A stretch of DNA of 64,000 bases, from NCBI RefSeq assembly GCF_013423955.1, contig NZ_JACCKX010000001.1, positions 868,001-932,000 on the forward strand, read 5' to 3'. The position numbers and the translations under genes are program-made. Below the pieces are notes generated by a model. The model ran no database searches. It was given only the letters and a program-made list of their open reading frames with translations, and was not told where the DNA came from. The DNA comes from Ottowia beijingensis. Lineage in GTDB: Bacteria > Pseudomonadota > Gammaproteobacteria > Burkholderiales > Burkholderiaceae_C. Shown here piece by piece: positions 28,498 through 38,782 of this stretch. Within the stretch, counting starts at the first letter, position 1. Every line of letters starts with the position of its first letter.

Positions 28498-29046
28498 TCA
28501 ATCCAGCCCGCGGCGCCGCTCGGCGTTTTCCTCGGCGGTGAAGAACACCGGCTCGTGCCCGCGCGCGCGCAGCCAGTCGGCCAGCGCATAGCCGGTGCCG
28601 GCGGGCCAGCACTTCAGCTCGGGCAGGTCGTACAGGCGGTAGTCGATCAGTTCGGGCGAGAGCTTCACTTCGCCGGTGCACACGGTGTGGAAGGCGATGA
28701 TGACCTGGTTCATGCGCTGGAAGTCGTACACGCCCACCAGATCGAGCGACTGCACGTCGAGGTTTGTCTCTTCCTTCACCTCGCGCGCAATGCCCTCCTG
28801 CGCCGACTCGCCCGCCTCCATGAAGCCGGTGATCAGCGCGAACATCTTGGCCGGCCACAGCGCATTGCGCGCCAGCAGCACCTGGCCTTGGTATTCGACG
28901 ATGGCGGCCAGCACCGGCGTGGGGTTGTTCCAGTGCGTGAAGCCGCAGCCGGCGCAGCGCAGGCGCTCGACGATGCCGCTGTCTTCCTGCATGGGCAGCA
29001 TCTCCAGCGGCGTGGCGCATTGGGGGCAGTAGTTCCAGCGGGTCAT
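28498..29046 (-). CDS. NUDIX hydrolase with N-terminal zinc ribbon
   Basis: A 182-residue NUDIX pyrophosphohydrolase. The Nudix box is intact: 'GFMEAGESAQEGIAREVKEE' then 'TNL'. A zinc ribbon (CPQC...CAGC, residues about 6-39) precedes it, as in NudC-like proteins, though this one is shorter than NAD diphosphatase. The ATG at 29046 is chosen over upstream in-frame codons because the ribbon starts there. Substrate unknown, probably a nucleoside diphosphate derivative. Confidence 0.9.
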   Translation of the reverse strand: MTRWNYCPQCATPLEMLPMQEDSGIVERLRCAGCGFTHWNNPTPVLAAIVEYQGQVLLARNALWPAKMFALITGFMEAGESAQEGIAREVKEETNLDVQSLDLVGVYDFQRMNQVIIAFHTVCTGEVKLSPELIDYRLYDLPELKCWPAGTGYALADWLRARGHEPVFFTAEENAERRRGLD

Positions 29047-29049
29047 GGT

Positions 29050-29112
29050 TGCTTTTGTATTGATAGCTGCCTGCGCCCGCCAGATGCGCGCTGCAGGCCG
29101 ATTTCGTTCAAA
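29050..29112. repeat. Interspersed repeat half-copy
   Basis: 'ttgatagctgcctgcgcccg' between the NUDIX and cysM genes, the same family as the other intergenic copies. Confidence 0.6.
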
Positions 29113-29113
29113 T

Positions 29114-30016
29114 TCAGGCCGGGAACACGCCGGTCGACAGGTAGCGGTCGCCGCGGTCGCACACCACGAACACGATGGTCGCGTTCTGCTCGCGCGCCGC
29201 GATCTGCTGCGCCACCCAGGCCGCACCGCCCGACGAGATGCCGCCGAAGATGCCCTCGCGCCGCGCCAGCTCGCGCGCCATGTCCTCGGCGTCGAGCTGG
29301 TCCACCAGCACCAGCTCGTCCACCGCCTGGGGGTCGTAGATCTTCGGCAGATACTCCTCGGGCCACTTGCGGATGCCCGGAATGCGCGAGCCTTCCGACG
29401 GCTGCGCGCCGATGATCTGCACCTTCGGGTTCTTCTCTTTCAGAAAGCGCGACACGCCGGTGATGGTGCCCGTGGTGCCCATGGCGCTGACGAAATGCGT
29501 GATGCGCCCGCCGGTCTGCTCCCACAGCTCGGGGCCGGTGGTCTCGTAGTGGATGCGCGGGTTGTCGGCGTTGGCGAACTGGTCCAGCACGCGGCCCTTG
29601 CCCTGCGCCACCATCTTGTCGGCCAGGTCGCGCGCATATTCCATGCCGCCCGAGCGCGGCGTCAGGATCAGCTCGGCGCCGAAGGCCTTCATGGTCTGCG
29701 CGCGCTCGACCGACAAGTCCTCCGGCATGATCAGCACCATGCGGTAGCCCTTGATGGCCGCCGCCATGGCCAGCGCGATGCCGGTGTTGCCGCTGGTGGC
29801 CTCGATCAGGGTGTCGCCGGCCTTGATCTCGCCGCGCTCCTCGGCGCGCTGGATCATCGACAGCGCCGGGCGGTCCTTCACCGAGCCGGCGGGGTTGTTG
29901 CCCTCCAGCTTGGCCAGCACCACGTTGCCGCGTGCGGCGTTGTCGTCGGCGTTCACGCGCTGCAGGCGCACCAGCGGCGTGCGGCCGATGGCGTCTTCGA
30001 TCGTGGGGTAGTTCAT
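29114..30016 (-). CDS. cysM: Cysteine synthase B (O-acetylserine/thiosulfate sulfhydrylase)
   Basis: A 300-residue PLP enzyme. The PLP lysine lies in 'NNPAGSVKDRPALSMI', the substrate loop is 'EATSGNTGIALAMAAAIKGY', the phosphate-binding turn 'GTTGTITGVSRFLKE', and it ends 'YLSTGVFPA', typical of CysM rather than CysK. CysM can use thiosulfate to form S-sulfocysteine. The ATG at 30016 is used; GTG at 30025 is an alternative. tRNA-Leu starts 40 bases away on the opposite strand. Confidence 0.95.
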   Translation of the reverse strand: MNYPTIEDAIGRTPLVRLQRVNADDNAARGNVVLAKLEGNNPAGSVKDRPALSMIQRAEERGEIKAGDTLIEATSGNTGIALAMAAAIKGYRMVLIMPEDLSVERAQTMKAFGAELILTPRSGGMEYARDLADKMVAQGKGRVLDQFANADNPRIHYETTGPELWEQTGGRITHFVSAMGTTGTITGVSRFLKEKNPKVQIIGAQPSEGSRIPGIRKWPEEYLPKIYDPQAVDELVLVDQLDAEDMARELARREGIFGGISSGGAAWVAQQIAAREQNATIVFVVCDRGDRYLSTGVFPA

Positions 30017-30055
30017 CGGATGCACTGTGCCATAATTTCCAGCTTGCCTTGCGCA

Positions 30056-30140
30056 GCCCGGGTGGCGAAATCGGTAGACGCAGGGGATTCAAAATCCCCC
30101 GCCGCAAGGTGTGCCGGTTCGAGTCCGGCCCCGGGCACCA
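30056..30140 (+). tRNA. tRNA-Leu(CAA)
   Basis: 85 nt class II tRNA with a long variable arm and encoded CCA. The anticodon loop TTCAAAA gives anticodon CAA (codon UUG). The acceptor stem pairs GCCCGGG with CCCGGGC. Confidence 0.95.
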
Positions 30141-30148
30141 CCAACGTG

Positions 30149-30186
30149 AAAAAGCCGCAGGTTCTCAGCAGAACCTGCGGCTTTTT
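30149..30186. terminator. Bidirectional rho-independent terminator
   Basis: AAAAAGCCGCAGGTTCT pairs with AGAACCTGCGGCTTTTT around a 4-base loop. It serves tRNA-Leu on the plus strand and the permease on the minus strand, whose stop lies at its edge. Confidence 0.92.
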
Positions 30187-31594
30187 CATCGCCGCCGGTC
30201 GATGGGCACCGTGGCCGCCGCCGGCACCGCGGGGCCACCGCCGCGCGCCTCCAGCCACAGCAGGATCACCGCCCCCACCGCCAGCACGCCCACGCCGGCC
30301 AGCGCGCCCGCCTTCACGTAAACCACCGACGACCACAGCATGTAGCCGCACACCGCAGCAAACAGCAATGGCATCAGCGGGTACAGCGGCACCCTGAAGG
30401 GGCGCGGCGTGTCGGGCTCCTTGCGGCGCAGCACGATCAGCGCCAGCGTGCACAGCAGGAAGAACAGCCAGAACACCGGCGCCGTGTAGTCCACCATGGT
30501 CTGGAAACCGCTGCGCAGGCTGGCGCCGAACACCACCAGCACCAGCGCGAAGGCCGACTGCGCGTACAGCGCCGCCGCCGGCACGCCGCGGTCGCCCTCC
30601 CAGCGGCCCAGCGCGTGCAGCGCGGCCCAGTCGCGGCCCACGGCGAAGTTGGTGCGCGCGCCGACGATCATGGTGGCGTTGATCGAGGTGAGCGCCGCCA
30701 CGGCCACCATCACGGCGATCAGCGTCTCGCCCGTGCGCCCGAACGCCACGCCCAGCAGATCGGCCGCCACCGCCTCGCTTTTCGCCATGCCCTGCAGGCC
30801 CAGCCCGTACACATAGGCCAGGTTGACCAGCAGGTACAGCACGGTGATCAGCGTGATGCTGATGACCAGCGCGTGCAGGATGCCGCGGCGCGAGCCGCGC
30901 AGCTCGGCGCTGAGGTAGGCCGCCTCGTTCCAGCCGCCGAAGGTCAGCAGCACGAACACCATGGCCAGCCCCAGCATGCCCAGGGCCGGCGCGGCCGAGC
31001 CGCCACCGGCGCCCTCGCCTGCCGTCGCCACCGGCATGGTGTGGCCCGCATCGCCCCACAGCCACAGCCCGGCCACCACCACCAGCACCAGGCCCAGCAC
31101 CTCGGCCAGCGTCAGCCAGCTTTGCGCGCTGGCGCTGGCGTGGATGCCGCGCGCGTTGACCCAGGTCAGCACGATCACCGCCAGCGCGCCCCACACCGCC
31201 GAGCTGTAGGCCCCCAGCGGCACGATGGCGCCCATGTAGTCGCCGAACACGAAGGCCAGCATGGCGATGGAGCCCGTGGTGATGACCGCGAAGCGCGCCC
31301 ACGCGAACAGGAAGGCCACGCGCCTGCCATACGCCCGGTGCAGGAAGTGGTAGTCGCCCCCGCGTGCGGCCAGGCCGCCGCCAGCTCGGCGTAGCACAGC
31401 GCGCCGATGAGCGAGATCACCCCGCCCGCCAGCCAGGCGGCCATCATCCAGCCGGTGGAGCCGGTGAACTGCGCCACCAGCGAGGGCGACTTGAAGATGC
31501 CCGCGCCGATGACGATGCCGACGATGATGGCGATGGCCTCGCGCAGGCGCAGCGTCTGCTGCGGCTGGATGGTTTCTGCGTCGGCGCGGCTCAT
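30186..31594 (-). CDS. APC-family amino acid permease (one frameshift)
   Basis: About 469 residues, 12 hydrophobic helices. The N-terminus 'LREAIAIIVGIVIGAGIFKS' has the GxGIF-type motif of APC amino-acid/polyamine permeases. One base is missing at about 31372, where 'ELAAAWPHAGG' resumes as 'DYHFLHRAYGRRVAFLFAWA'. Helix 6 'FGGWNEAAYLSAEL' is also typical. The ATG at 31594 overlaps the stop of the upstream methyltransferase gene. The amino acid transported cannot be told. Confidence 0.9.
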
Positions 31595-32543
31595 TCGGTC
31601 CCCAGCGATTCGGCCTCGTGCTCGGGCGCGGGGCCGGCGCCGTCGAAGGGCGGTGCCGCACCCAGCCGGCGGGCGCTGAACGGCTGGCGCGCGCCGTTGT
31701 TGGTGAAGTCGTACACCGAGCCTTCCATGCGGTCGCCCGCCACGCGGCCGACGAAGCGGCGCAGGTGGCCGTCCTCGTCGGTCAGGTCGAACGACAGGCG
31801 CTCGCCCAGCAGCTTGCCGTCGCTCGGCAGTGCCGTGAAGTCCTTGAACAGCGCTTCGCCGGTGACGTACTGGAAGCGCTGCGTGAACGACATGCGCACG
31901 GTGCGCGGGCCGCTTTGCTGCGGAAAGCTGAACTCCCAGTCGCCGCCCGCGTTGGCCGGCACCAGCCACAGGTGCACCGAGGCATGCCCGACCTTGGCGC
32001 TTTCGTCCGGCGCCAGCGGCCCATGCGGAACTCGTGCGACACCACGCGCGTGCCCGGCTTCAGCGCCAGGATGCGGTGGCGCAGCCGCAGGTTCAGGTGC
32101 GGCAGCAGGTACATGGTGATGACCGTGGCCTGGCTGAAGTCCGACTCGAAGATGTCGGCCTTCTCGAAGCGCGCGCGGTCGGCCACCTTGGCCTGCTGGG
32201 CGCGGCGGCGCGACAGCTCGACCATGTCGGGGTTGTATTCGATGCCCAGCCCCCGTGCGCCCTCGCGCGCGGCGGCGATGACGATCTTGCCGTCACCCGA
32301 GCCGAGGTCGATCACGTAGTCCTTGGGCGTGACCTGCGCCATGCGCAGCATGCGGTTGACCAGCGTGTCGGGCGTCGGGATCCAGATCACGTCCTTGCCG
32401 GACTGGCCGCGCTCCGGCTCGTAGGTGACGGCGCCGGTCTGCGCCCACAGCGCCGGTGTGCCCAGCAGGCCGCCCAGGGCGATGGCGCCGGAGCCGGTCA
32501 GCAGCTGGCGGCGCCGTGCGCCGAAGGCGTCGAGAGGGGTCAT
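31591..32543 (-). CDS. Tat-exported class I SAM-dependent methyltransferase-like protein (one frameshift)
   Basis: About 317 residues. It begins with a twin-arginine-like signal 'RRRQLLTGSGAIALGG', then a methyltransferase domain with motif I 'DYVIDLGSGDGKIVIAAA', the acidic 'GIEYNPDMVELSRRRAQQA' and 'ADIFESDFSQATVITMYLLP'. One base missing at about 32021 breaks the frame after 'VVSHEFRMG'; the remainder 'VHLWLVPANAGGDWEFSFPQ' is a beta-rich tail. Exported methyltransferases of this layout are widespread in betaproteobacteria, with unknown substrate. Overlaps the permease start. Confidence 0.82.
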
Positions 32544-32715
32544 GCGTTGAAGTTCCTTGACATCAGGGGTTGGGGTGGACTCACCCAGACAGACCGTCTG
32601 CGCGGCCAGCCCGCAAGCCTGACGGCCCGCGGCCCGGGATGAAAAATAGCACGGCTTTGCCCGAGCGCCGCCGCAGCCTATTGCCGCCCGCGGCCGCCGC
32701 GCCGGGCGGCTGGCG

Positions 32716-33992
32716 TCACACGGCGTCGCCAGCGCTGTCGGGCGGCATCCAGCGCTGCAGCTGCAGCACGTTCTCGCCCCGGTGGCGCGGCTGCGGGCCA
32801 GCTCCTGCCGCGCCACGGTGCGCAGGTGCACCTCGTCGGGGCCATCCAGAAAGCGCAGGGCGCGGCCCCAGCTCCACAGCGCGGCCAGCGGCGTGTCGGG
32901 CGTCAGGCCCACGGCGCCGAACACCTGCATGGCGCGGTCGATCACCGTGGTCTGCAGGCGCGCGGCCACCAGCTTGATGGCGGATACGTCGGTGCGCGCG
33001 GCCGCGTTGCCTTCCACGTCCATGCGCCAGGCGGCGCGCAGCACCAGCAGGCGCGCCTGGTCGATCTCGATGCGGCTCATGGCGATCCAGTCCTGCACGT
33101 TGGCGAAGTCGGACAGGTGCCTGCCGAAGGCCATGCGCTCCAGCGCGCGCTCGGCCATCAGCTCCAGCGCCAGCTCGCACTGGCCGATGGTGCGCATGCA
33201 GTGGTGCACGCGCCCCGGCCCCAGCCGCGCCTGCGCCATGGCGAAGCCGTCGCCTTCCGATCCCAGCAGGTTGGCGGCCGGCACGCGCACGTCGCGGAAC
33301 AACAATTCGCAATGCCCCTCGATGGCCTGGTGCTGCATCACCGGGATGTTGCGCACGATCTCCAGCCCCGGCGCATCCATGGGCACCAGCAGCATGCTGT
33401 GGCGGCGGTGCGCGGGCGCGTCGGGCGAGGCATCGGAGATGCCCATCACGATGGCCAACCGGCAACTGGGGTGCGCCGCGCCGGTGATGAACCACTTGCG
33501 GCCGTTGAGCACGTAGCTGTCGCCATCACGCGCGATGCGCGTGCCCAGGTTGGTGGGGTCGGACGAGGCCACGTCGGGCTCGCTCATGGCAAAGCATGAG
33601 CGGATGGCGCCTTCCATCAGCGGTTCGAGCCACTGCGCACGCTGCTCCGGCGTGGCGAACAGGTGCAGCAGCTCGATGTTGCCGGTGTCGGGCGCGCTGC
33701 AGTTGAACACCTCGCTGGCCCAGGGCACGCGGCCCATGATCTCGGCCAGGGGCGCGTATTCCAGATTGCTGAGGCGCGTGCCGGGTTCGCCCTCTTTCAG
33801 GCCCGGCAGGAACAGGTTCCACAGGCCGGCTTCGCGCGCCTGGCGCTTGAGCGGCTCGATCACGTCGAGCGGGTAGACACCCGCATCGGCCCAGCGGTGC
33901 CAGTCGCGGTGCGAGGGCAGGATCAGGTCATCCATGAAGCGCTGCACCTGGCTTTGCAGCGCCTGCACGCGGGGCGGGTAAGCGAAGTCCAT
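32716..33992 (-). CDS. Acyl-CoA dehydrogenase family protein (one frameshift near the end)
   Basis: About 425 residues. An alpha-helical N-terminal domain is followed by 'CFAMSEPDVASSDPTNLGTR' and 'NGRKWFITGAAHPSCRLAIV', the FAD/substrate regions, then a C-terminal helical domain 'VQDWIAMSRIEIDQARLLVL' and 'QVFGAVGLTPDTPLAALW'. This is the long ACAD10/11-like bacterial group. A missing base at about 32778 garbles the tail; the restored end is 'RGENVLQLQRWMPPDSAGDA'. It likely oxidises an acyl-CoA, substrate unknown. The 170-base gap to the methyltransferase shows nothing further. Confidence 0.9.
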
Positions 33993-34048
33993 GCGGTCAC
34001 TCTACGCCCTTCGGGGGTGGCGGCGCAGTCCTGTCGAAGACAGCATTA

Positions 34049-34137
34049 CTACAAATAAAGTAGCTTCTGGCGCCCTCCGCAAGCCATTTTCAGATACTTT
34101 TCTCTTGAATTCGTTGCTGGATGGGCGCTGGCCACTA
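34049..34137. repeat. Interspersed repeat, inverted pair
   Basis: 'taaagtagcttctggcgccc' and, inverted, 'gggcgctggccactatcaaa' flank a centre reading 'gccattttcagatac' and 'cttgaattcg'. The centre is nearly the same as in the copy at 36343-36430. Confidence 0.7.
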
Positions 34138-34151
34138 TCAAAACAGATTGA

Positions 34152-34290
34152 TCATCAAGAAGTCTCGGATGACGCGCGGACGCCATCCGCTGTGGGGAGC
34201 GGGCTTGCCCGCGATCAGGCGTTCGTGGCGACGAGGCGCCTCATCGCGGGCAAGCCCGCTCCCACAACACGGTCTGAGGCTTCTTGATAG
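34152..34290. repeat. REP-like inverted-repeat doublet, copy 1
   Basis: Outer arms 'atcaagaagtct' and 'cttcttgat' enclose two facing units, GGAGCGGGCTTGCCCGCGAT (from about 34195) and ATCGCGGGCAAGCCCGCTCC (about 34242-34261). The same structure is found at 36436-36567, 37745-37865 and 43491-43615. Together with the repeat above it fills the gap between the acyl-CoA dehydrogenase and the epimerase genes; no gene is seen. Confidence 0.8.
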
Positions 34291-34310
34291 TCAAGCAAGA
34301 CGGTGGTCAT

Positions 34311-35174
34311 TCAGGCAGGCGCCAGCCCGGTGGCCACCGTCGGATAGCGCAGGCGCAGGCGCAGCTCCTGCTTCAGCCGGCGGTTGTGCATGCGGCGCGA
34401 TTCGCGCATGAAGGACAGCTGCACCGCGCTCAATTGTTCCGTTGCCTGCGCGCGGCTGATGCGCGGCGGCCGTGGCAGGCCGTACAGGTCGGCCGCTTGA
34501 TCGAAGTAGTCGCCCATCCGCAGGTCGCTGTCGTCGCTGGCGTGCACCACGCGCTGCGGCTTGCCGCGCCACAGGGCGGCCAGCACGGCGCGCGCCAGGT
34601 CGTCGGCGTGGATGTGGTTGGTGAACACGTCGTCGGCTGCCGCCAGCACGGGTGTGACGCGCTGCAGGCGCTCGCGCGGCGTGCCGTTAGGGCGATCAGC
34701 GGCGTAGATGCCGGGAATGCGCAGGATGCTGGCGCGCACGCCCGCCGCGCGGCCGAAGGCGCGCACCTGGCCTTCGGCGGCCACGCGGCGGCGTGCGCGG
34801 GCGGTCTGCGGGTTCAGGGCGCGCGTTTCGTCGATCCACGCCCCGCCGCAGTCACCGTACACACCGCTGGTGGAGCCGTAGACCAGCGCCGCCGGCACGC
34901 TGCGCCGCGCCAGCACGCGCAGCAGTGCCTGCGTGCGCGCATCGCCCTCGCCTTCGCCCGGCGGGGGTGCCAGGTGAATCACGTGCGTGGCGATGCCGGC
35001 CAGTCGCCGCAGGCTGGCTGTGTCGTCCAGGTCGCCCGCCAGCGGCGTGATGCCCTGCGCGCGCAAGGCGGGCGCCGCCGCGGCATCGCGCACCAGCGCC
35101 AGCACGCGCACACGCGGCGACAGCCGCCGCGCCGCGCGCCCCACGTCGCCGCAGCCGACGACGAGCACGCGCAC
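34311..35174 (-). CDS. NAD(P)-dependent epimerase/dehydratase-like protein (atypical SDR)
   Basis: A 287-residue atypical short-chain dehydrogenase. The dinucleotide site 'MRVLVVGCGDVGRAARRL' is followed by 'DLDDTASLRRLAGIATHVIH' and 'STSGVYGDCGGAWIDETRAL'. It resembles the YeeZ group, whose reaction is not known. Transcribed divergently from the flavoreductase gene, 98 bases apart. Confidence 0.85.
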   Translation of the reverse strand: MRVLVVGCGDVGRAARRLSPRVRVLALVRDAAAAPALRAQGITPLAGDLDDTASLRRLAGIATHVIHLAPPPGEGEGDARTQALLRVLARRSVPAALVYGSTSGVYGDCGGAWIDETRALNPQTARARRRVAAEGQVRAFGRAAGVRASILRIPGIYAADRPNGTPRERLQRVTPVLAAADDVFTNHIHADDLARAVLAALWRGKPQRVVHASDDSDLRMGDYFDQAADLYGLPRPPRISRAQATEQLSAVQLSFMRESRRMHNRRLKQELRLRLRYPTVATGLAPA

Positions 35175-35272
35175 GCGCCTGAAGCGCGCCGGCAGCGCAC
35201 CGAGGGAGTCTGGTTTGAGGGCAAAATTGGCCGGTTCAGCGGGGTGGAAGTCCCCGCGAGGATACTCAAGCC

Positions 35273-36313
35273 ATGACCTACACCATCACCGTGCAACCCA
35301 GCGGCCGCAGCTTCGAGGCCGAACCGGCCGAAACCATGCTCGCCGCCGGCATCCGCCAAGGCATCGGCCTGCCCTACGGCTGCAAGGACGGCGCCTGCGG
35401 CTCGTGCAAGTGCAAGAAGATTTCGGGCACCGTCACCCACGGCCCGCACCAGGACAAGGCGCTCAGCGCCCAGGAAGAGGCCGACGGCTACGTGCTGACG
35501 TGCTGCGGCACCGCCACCAGCGACGTGGTGCTGGAATCGCGCCAGGTCACGCACGCGGGCGCCTTCCCGATCAAGAAGATGCCGGCGCGCGTGGCGACGC
35601 TCGAAAAGCTGTCGCCCGACGTGGTGCGCCTCAAGCTGCAGTTGCCCGCCAACGACATCATCCAGTACCACGCGGGCCAGTACGTCGAGTTCATCCTGCG
35701 CGACGGCGCGCGGCGCAGCTACAGCATGGCCAACGCGCCGCACACGCTGATCGAAAGCGGCGCGCCGATGGTCGACCTGCACATCCGCCACATGCCCGGC
35801 GGCAAGTTCACCGACCACGTGTTCGGCGCGATGAAGGAGAAGGAAATCCTGCGCATCGAGGGGCCGTACGGCAGCTTCCACCTGCAGGAATCGCCCAAGC
35901 CCATCGTGCTGCTGGCCTCGGGCACGGGCTTCGCGCCCATCAAGGCCATCATCGAGCACATGCAGTTCATGGGCATCACGCGCGAGGCCGTGCTGTACTG
36001 GGGCGGCCGCCGCCCGCACGATCTGTACATGGACGAGTGGGTGAAGGCCCGCTGCGCCGAGATGCCGCACCTGAAGTATGTGCCGGTCGTCTCCGACGCG
36101 CTGGCCGAGGACGGCTGGAGCGGCCGCACCGGCTTCGTGCACCTGGCGGTGCTGCAGGATTTCGCTGATCTTTCAGGCCACCAGGTCTACGCCTGCGGCG
36201 CGCCCATCGTGGTCGATTCGGCGCGCAAGGACTTTGTCGAGAAAGCCGGCCTGCCCGAGCACGAGTTCTTCGCCGACGCCTTCACCAGCGAAGCGGACAA
36301 GTTGAGCGTGTGA
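35273..36313 (+). CDS. CDP-6-deoxy-delta-3,4-glucoseen reductase-like [2Fe-2S] flavoreductase
   Basis: A 346-residue electron-transfer protein: an N-terminal plant-type ferredoxin with cluster ligands C37, C42, C45 and C77, then an FNR-type module with 'RRSYSMANAP' (FAD), 'GPYGSFHLQ', 'LLASGTGFAPIKAIIEHM' (NAD(P)) and 'VYACGAP'. Betaproteobacteria commonly carry this gene under the AscD/CDP-6-deoxy-glucoseen reductase name, though a partner dehydratase is absent here, so the acceptor may be another oxygenase or reductase. Confidence 0.9.
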   Translation: MTYTITVQPSGRSFEAEPAETMLAAGIRQGIGLPYGCKDGACGSCKCKKISGTVTHGPHQDKALSAQEEADGYVLTCCGTATSDVVLESRQVTHAGAFPIKKMPARVATLEKLSPDVVRLKLQLPANDIIQYHAGQYVEFILRDGARRSYSMANAPHTLIESGAPMVDLHIRHMPGGKFTDHVFGAMKEKEILRIEGPYGSFHLQESPKPIVLLASGTGFAPIKAIIEHMQFMGITREAVLYWGGRRPHDLYMDEWVKARCAEMPHLKYVPVVSDALAEDGWSGRTGFVHLAVLQDFADLSGHQVYACGAPIVVDSARKDFVEKAGLPEHEFFADAFTSEADKLSV

Positions 36314-36342
36314 AGTGCGGCGCATGCGTGCCGACTCTTCTT

Positions 36343-36430
36343 TTGATAGTGGCTTGCGCTGGATGGAAGCCATTTTCAAGAACAAATGACCTGAATTCAT
36401 TTTTTGGCAAGCGCCAGCAGCTATCATTTT
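36343..36430. repeat. Interspersed repeat, inverted pair
   Basis: 'ttgatagtggcttgcgctgg' and 'gccagcagctatcattttt' face each other around 'gccattttcaag...cctgaattc'. It is the best-formed intergenic copy. Confidence 0.75.
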
Positions 36431-36435
36431 TTGAC

Positions 36436-36567
36436 TATCAAGAAGTCTCAGATGACGCGCGAACAGCATCCGCTGTGTGGGAGCGGGCTTGCCCGCGATG
36501 AGCCGACTCGTCGCCACGAGGGCCAGATCGCGGGCAAGCCCGCTCCTACAACGCCGTTCGAGACTTG
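36436..36567. repeat. REP-like doublet, copy 2
   Basis: Facing units GAGCGGGCTTGCCCGCGATG and ATCGCGGGCAAGCCCGCTCC with the same flanks as copy 1 ('atcaagaagtctcagatgac' and 'cgttcgagact'). Confidence 0.8.
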
Positions 36568-36602
36568 TCGCCGATCCGGCATTTTTTAACTTGAGTTCCC
36601 TG

Positions 36603-37567
36603 ATGCAACGACGCCATCTGCTCATCACCACCCTCGCCCTGGCTGCCAGCACGGCGGCCTTCGCGCAGTCCGCCAAGCCGATTCGCCTGATCGTGCCCTA
36701 TGCCCCCGGCGGCCCGCTGGACGTGACGGCGCGCGCGCTGGCCGAACAGGTGAAGGATTCGCTGGGCACCGTCATCGTCGAGAACAAGCCCGGCGCCGGC
36801 GGCAACATCGGCAGCGACTACGTGGCCAAGGCCACGCCGGACGGCAGCGTGATCGGCCTGGCCGCCGTGGCCACGCACGCCATCAACCCCTGGCTGTTCA
36901 GCAAGATGCCCTACGACGCCGCCAGGGACTTTGCCCCCATCACGCAGATGGTGCGCGTGCCCAACGTGCTGGTGATGAACGCCGACACCGCCGCGCGGCT
37001 GAAGATCAACACGCTGGCCGACCTGATCGCGTATGCCAAGCGCAACCCCGGTCAGCTCAACTACGGCTCGGGCGGCAACGGCTCGGCCGGGCACCTGGCG
37101 GGCGAGATGTTCAAGCAGGGCGCGGGCGTGTTTGCCGTGCACATCCCCTACAACGGCGCCAACCCGGCGCAGCTGGCGCTGGTGTCGGGCCAAGTGGATT
37201 TCAACATCGACAACCTGGCCTCTGCCGCGGCCAACATCAAGGCCGGCAAGCTGAAGGCGCTGGCCGTGACCCCGCCAAGCGTTCGCCCATGCTGCCGGGC
37301 GTGCCGGCCATGGCCGAGACGCTGAAGGGCTTCGAGGTCGACACCTGGTGGGGCCTGGCGGCGCCCGCCGGCACGCCGAAGGACGTGATCGACAAACTCA
37401 ACACCGCCTTCACCGCCGCGCTGAAGAGCCCCGAGACGCAGCAGCGCTTTGCCATGCTGATGGCCGAGCCCGTGCCCACCACGCCCGAGCAGTTCGGCCA
37501 GCTCATGCAGCGCGAGCGGGCGCGCTACGAGCCGGTGGTCAAGCGCTCGGGCGCCAAGGTGGACTGA
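36603..37567 (+). CDS. Bug/TctC family tripartite tricarboxylate transporter substrate-binding protein (one frameshift)
   Basis: About 322 residues, periplasmic. Signal peptide 'MQRRHLLITTLALAASTAAF' ends with A-Q. Family segments are 'IRLIVPYAPGGPLDVTARAL', 'VIVENKPGAGGNIGSDYVAK', 'YGSGGNGSAGHLAGEMFK' and 'VPYNGANPAQLAL'-like sequence. One base is missing at about 37272, where 'KLKALAVT' should continue 'AKRSPMLPGVPAMAETLKGF'. No TctAB genes are adjacent, as is usual for the expanded Bug receptors of Burkholderiales. Ligand unknown, probably a small carboxylate. Confidence 0.9.
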
Positions 37568-37636
37568 TACGGATTGGCTTTCAATAAAGCTTGACCATCA
37601 GGAAGTCTCGTTCCGCCTCCACTTGAAAACGTGAAC

Positions 37637-37712
37637 AACCGTCGTCCCGGCGAAAGCCGGGATCCAGGTGTTCTTGCACACGCCGTCTGGATTCCGGCTT
37701 GCGCCGGAATGA
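37637..37712. repeat. Short dispersed inverted repeat
   Basis: 'cgtcccggcgaaagccggga' and 'ttccggcttgcgccggaatg' are two hairpin-forming units of the type common between genes in many proteobacteria. Part of a 500-base gene-free stretch (37568-38064). Confidence 0.65.
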
Positions 37713-37744
37713 CGAATTTCTGGCTGTCTTGATCGGGAATTGAA

Positions 37745-37865
37745 TCAGATGCCGCGCGGATCGCATCCGCGGTGTGGGCGCGGCCTTGCCCGTAACGGGG
37801 CATCTCGTCGCCACCAACGCTTGATCGCGGGCAAGCCCGCTCCTACAACGCTGCCTGAGACTGGT
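37745..37865. repeat. REP-like doublet, copy 3 (diverged)
   Basis: The left unit is degenerate ('gggcgcggccttgcccgtaa'); the right unit 'atcgcgggcaagcccgctcc' is intact, with the usual flank 'tacaacgctgcctgagactg'. Confidence 0.75.
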
Positions 37866-38064
37866 GACGCATCAAGCAACACGGCCCTGCCGACGATGTG
37901 AGAGCAGTTGGGCGGGGCCGGGGACAGGCATATACTCACCACCATGCAGGCCGCCAGCACCCGCCAATCAAGCGCAAGAAGAACATACTCCCCTCTTCTT
38001 CTGGCGCCGATGCGCAGCCCGGTGATTGAATCAAGCCCGGCCTGGCAGGGCTTGCCAGCACCGC

Positions 38065-38781
<717 letters not shown>

Positions 38782-38782
38782 C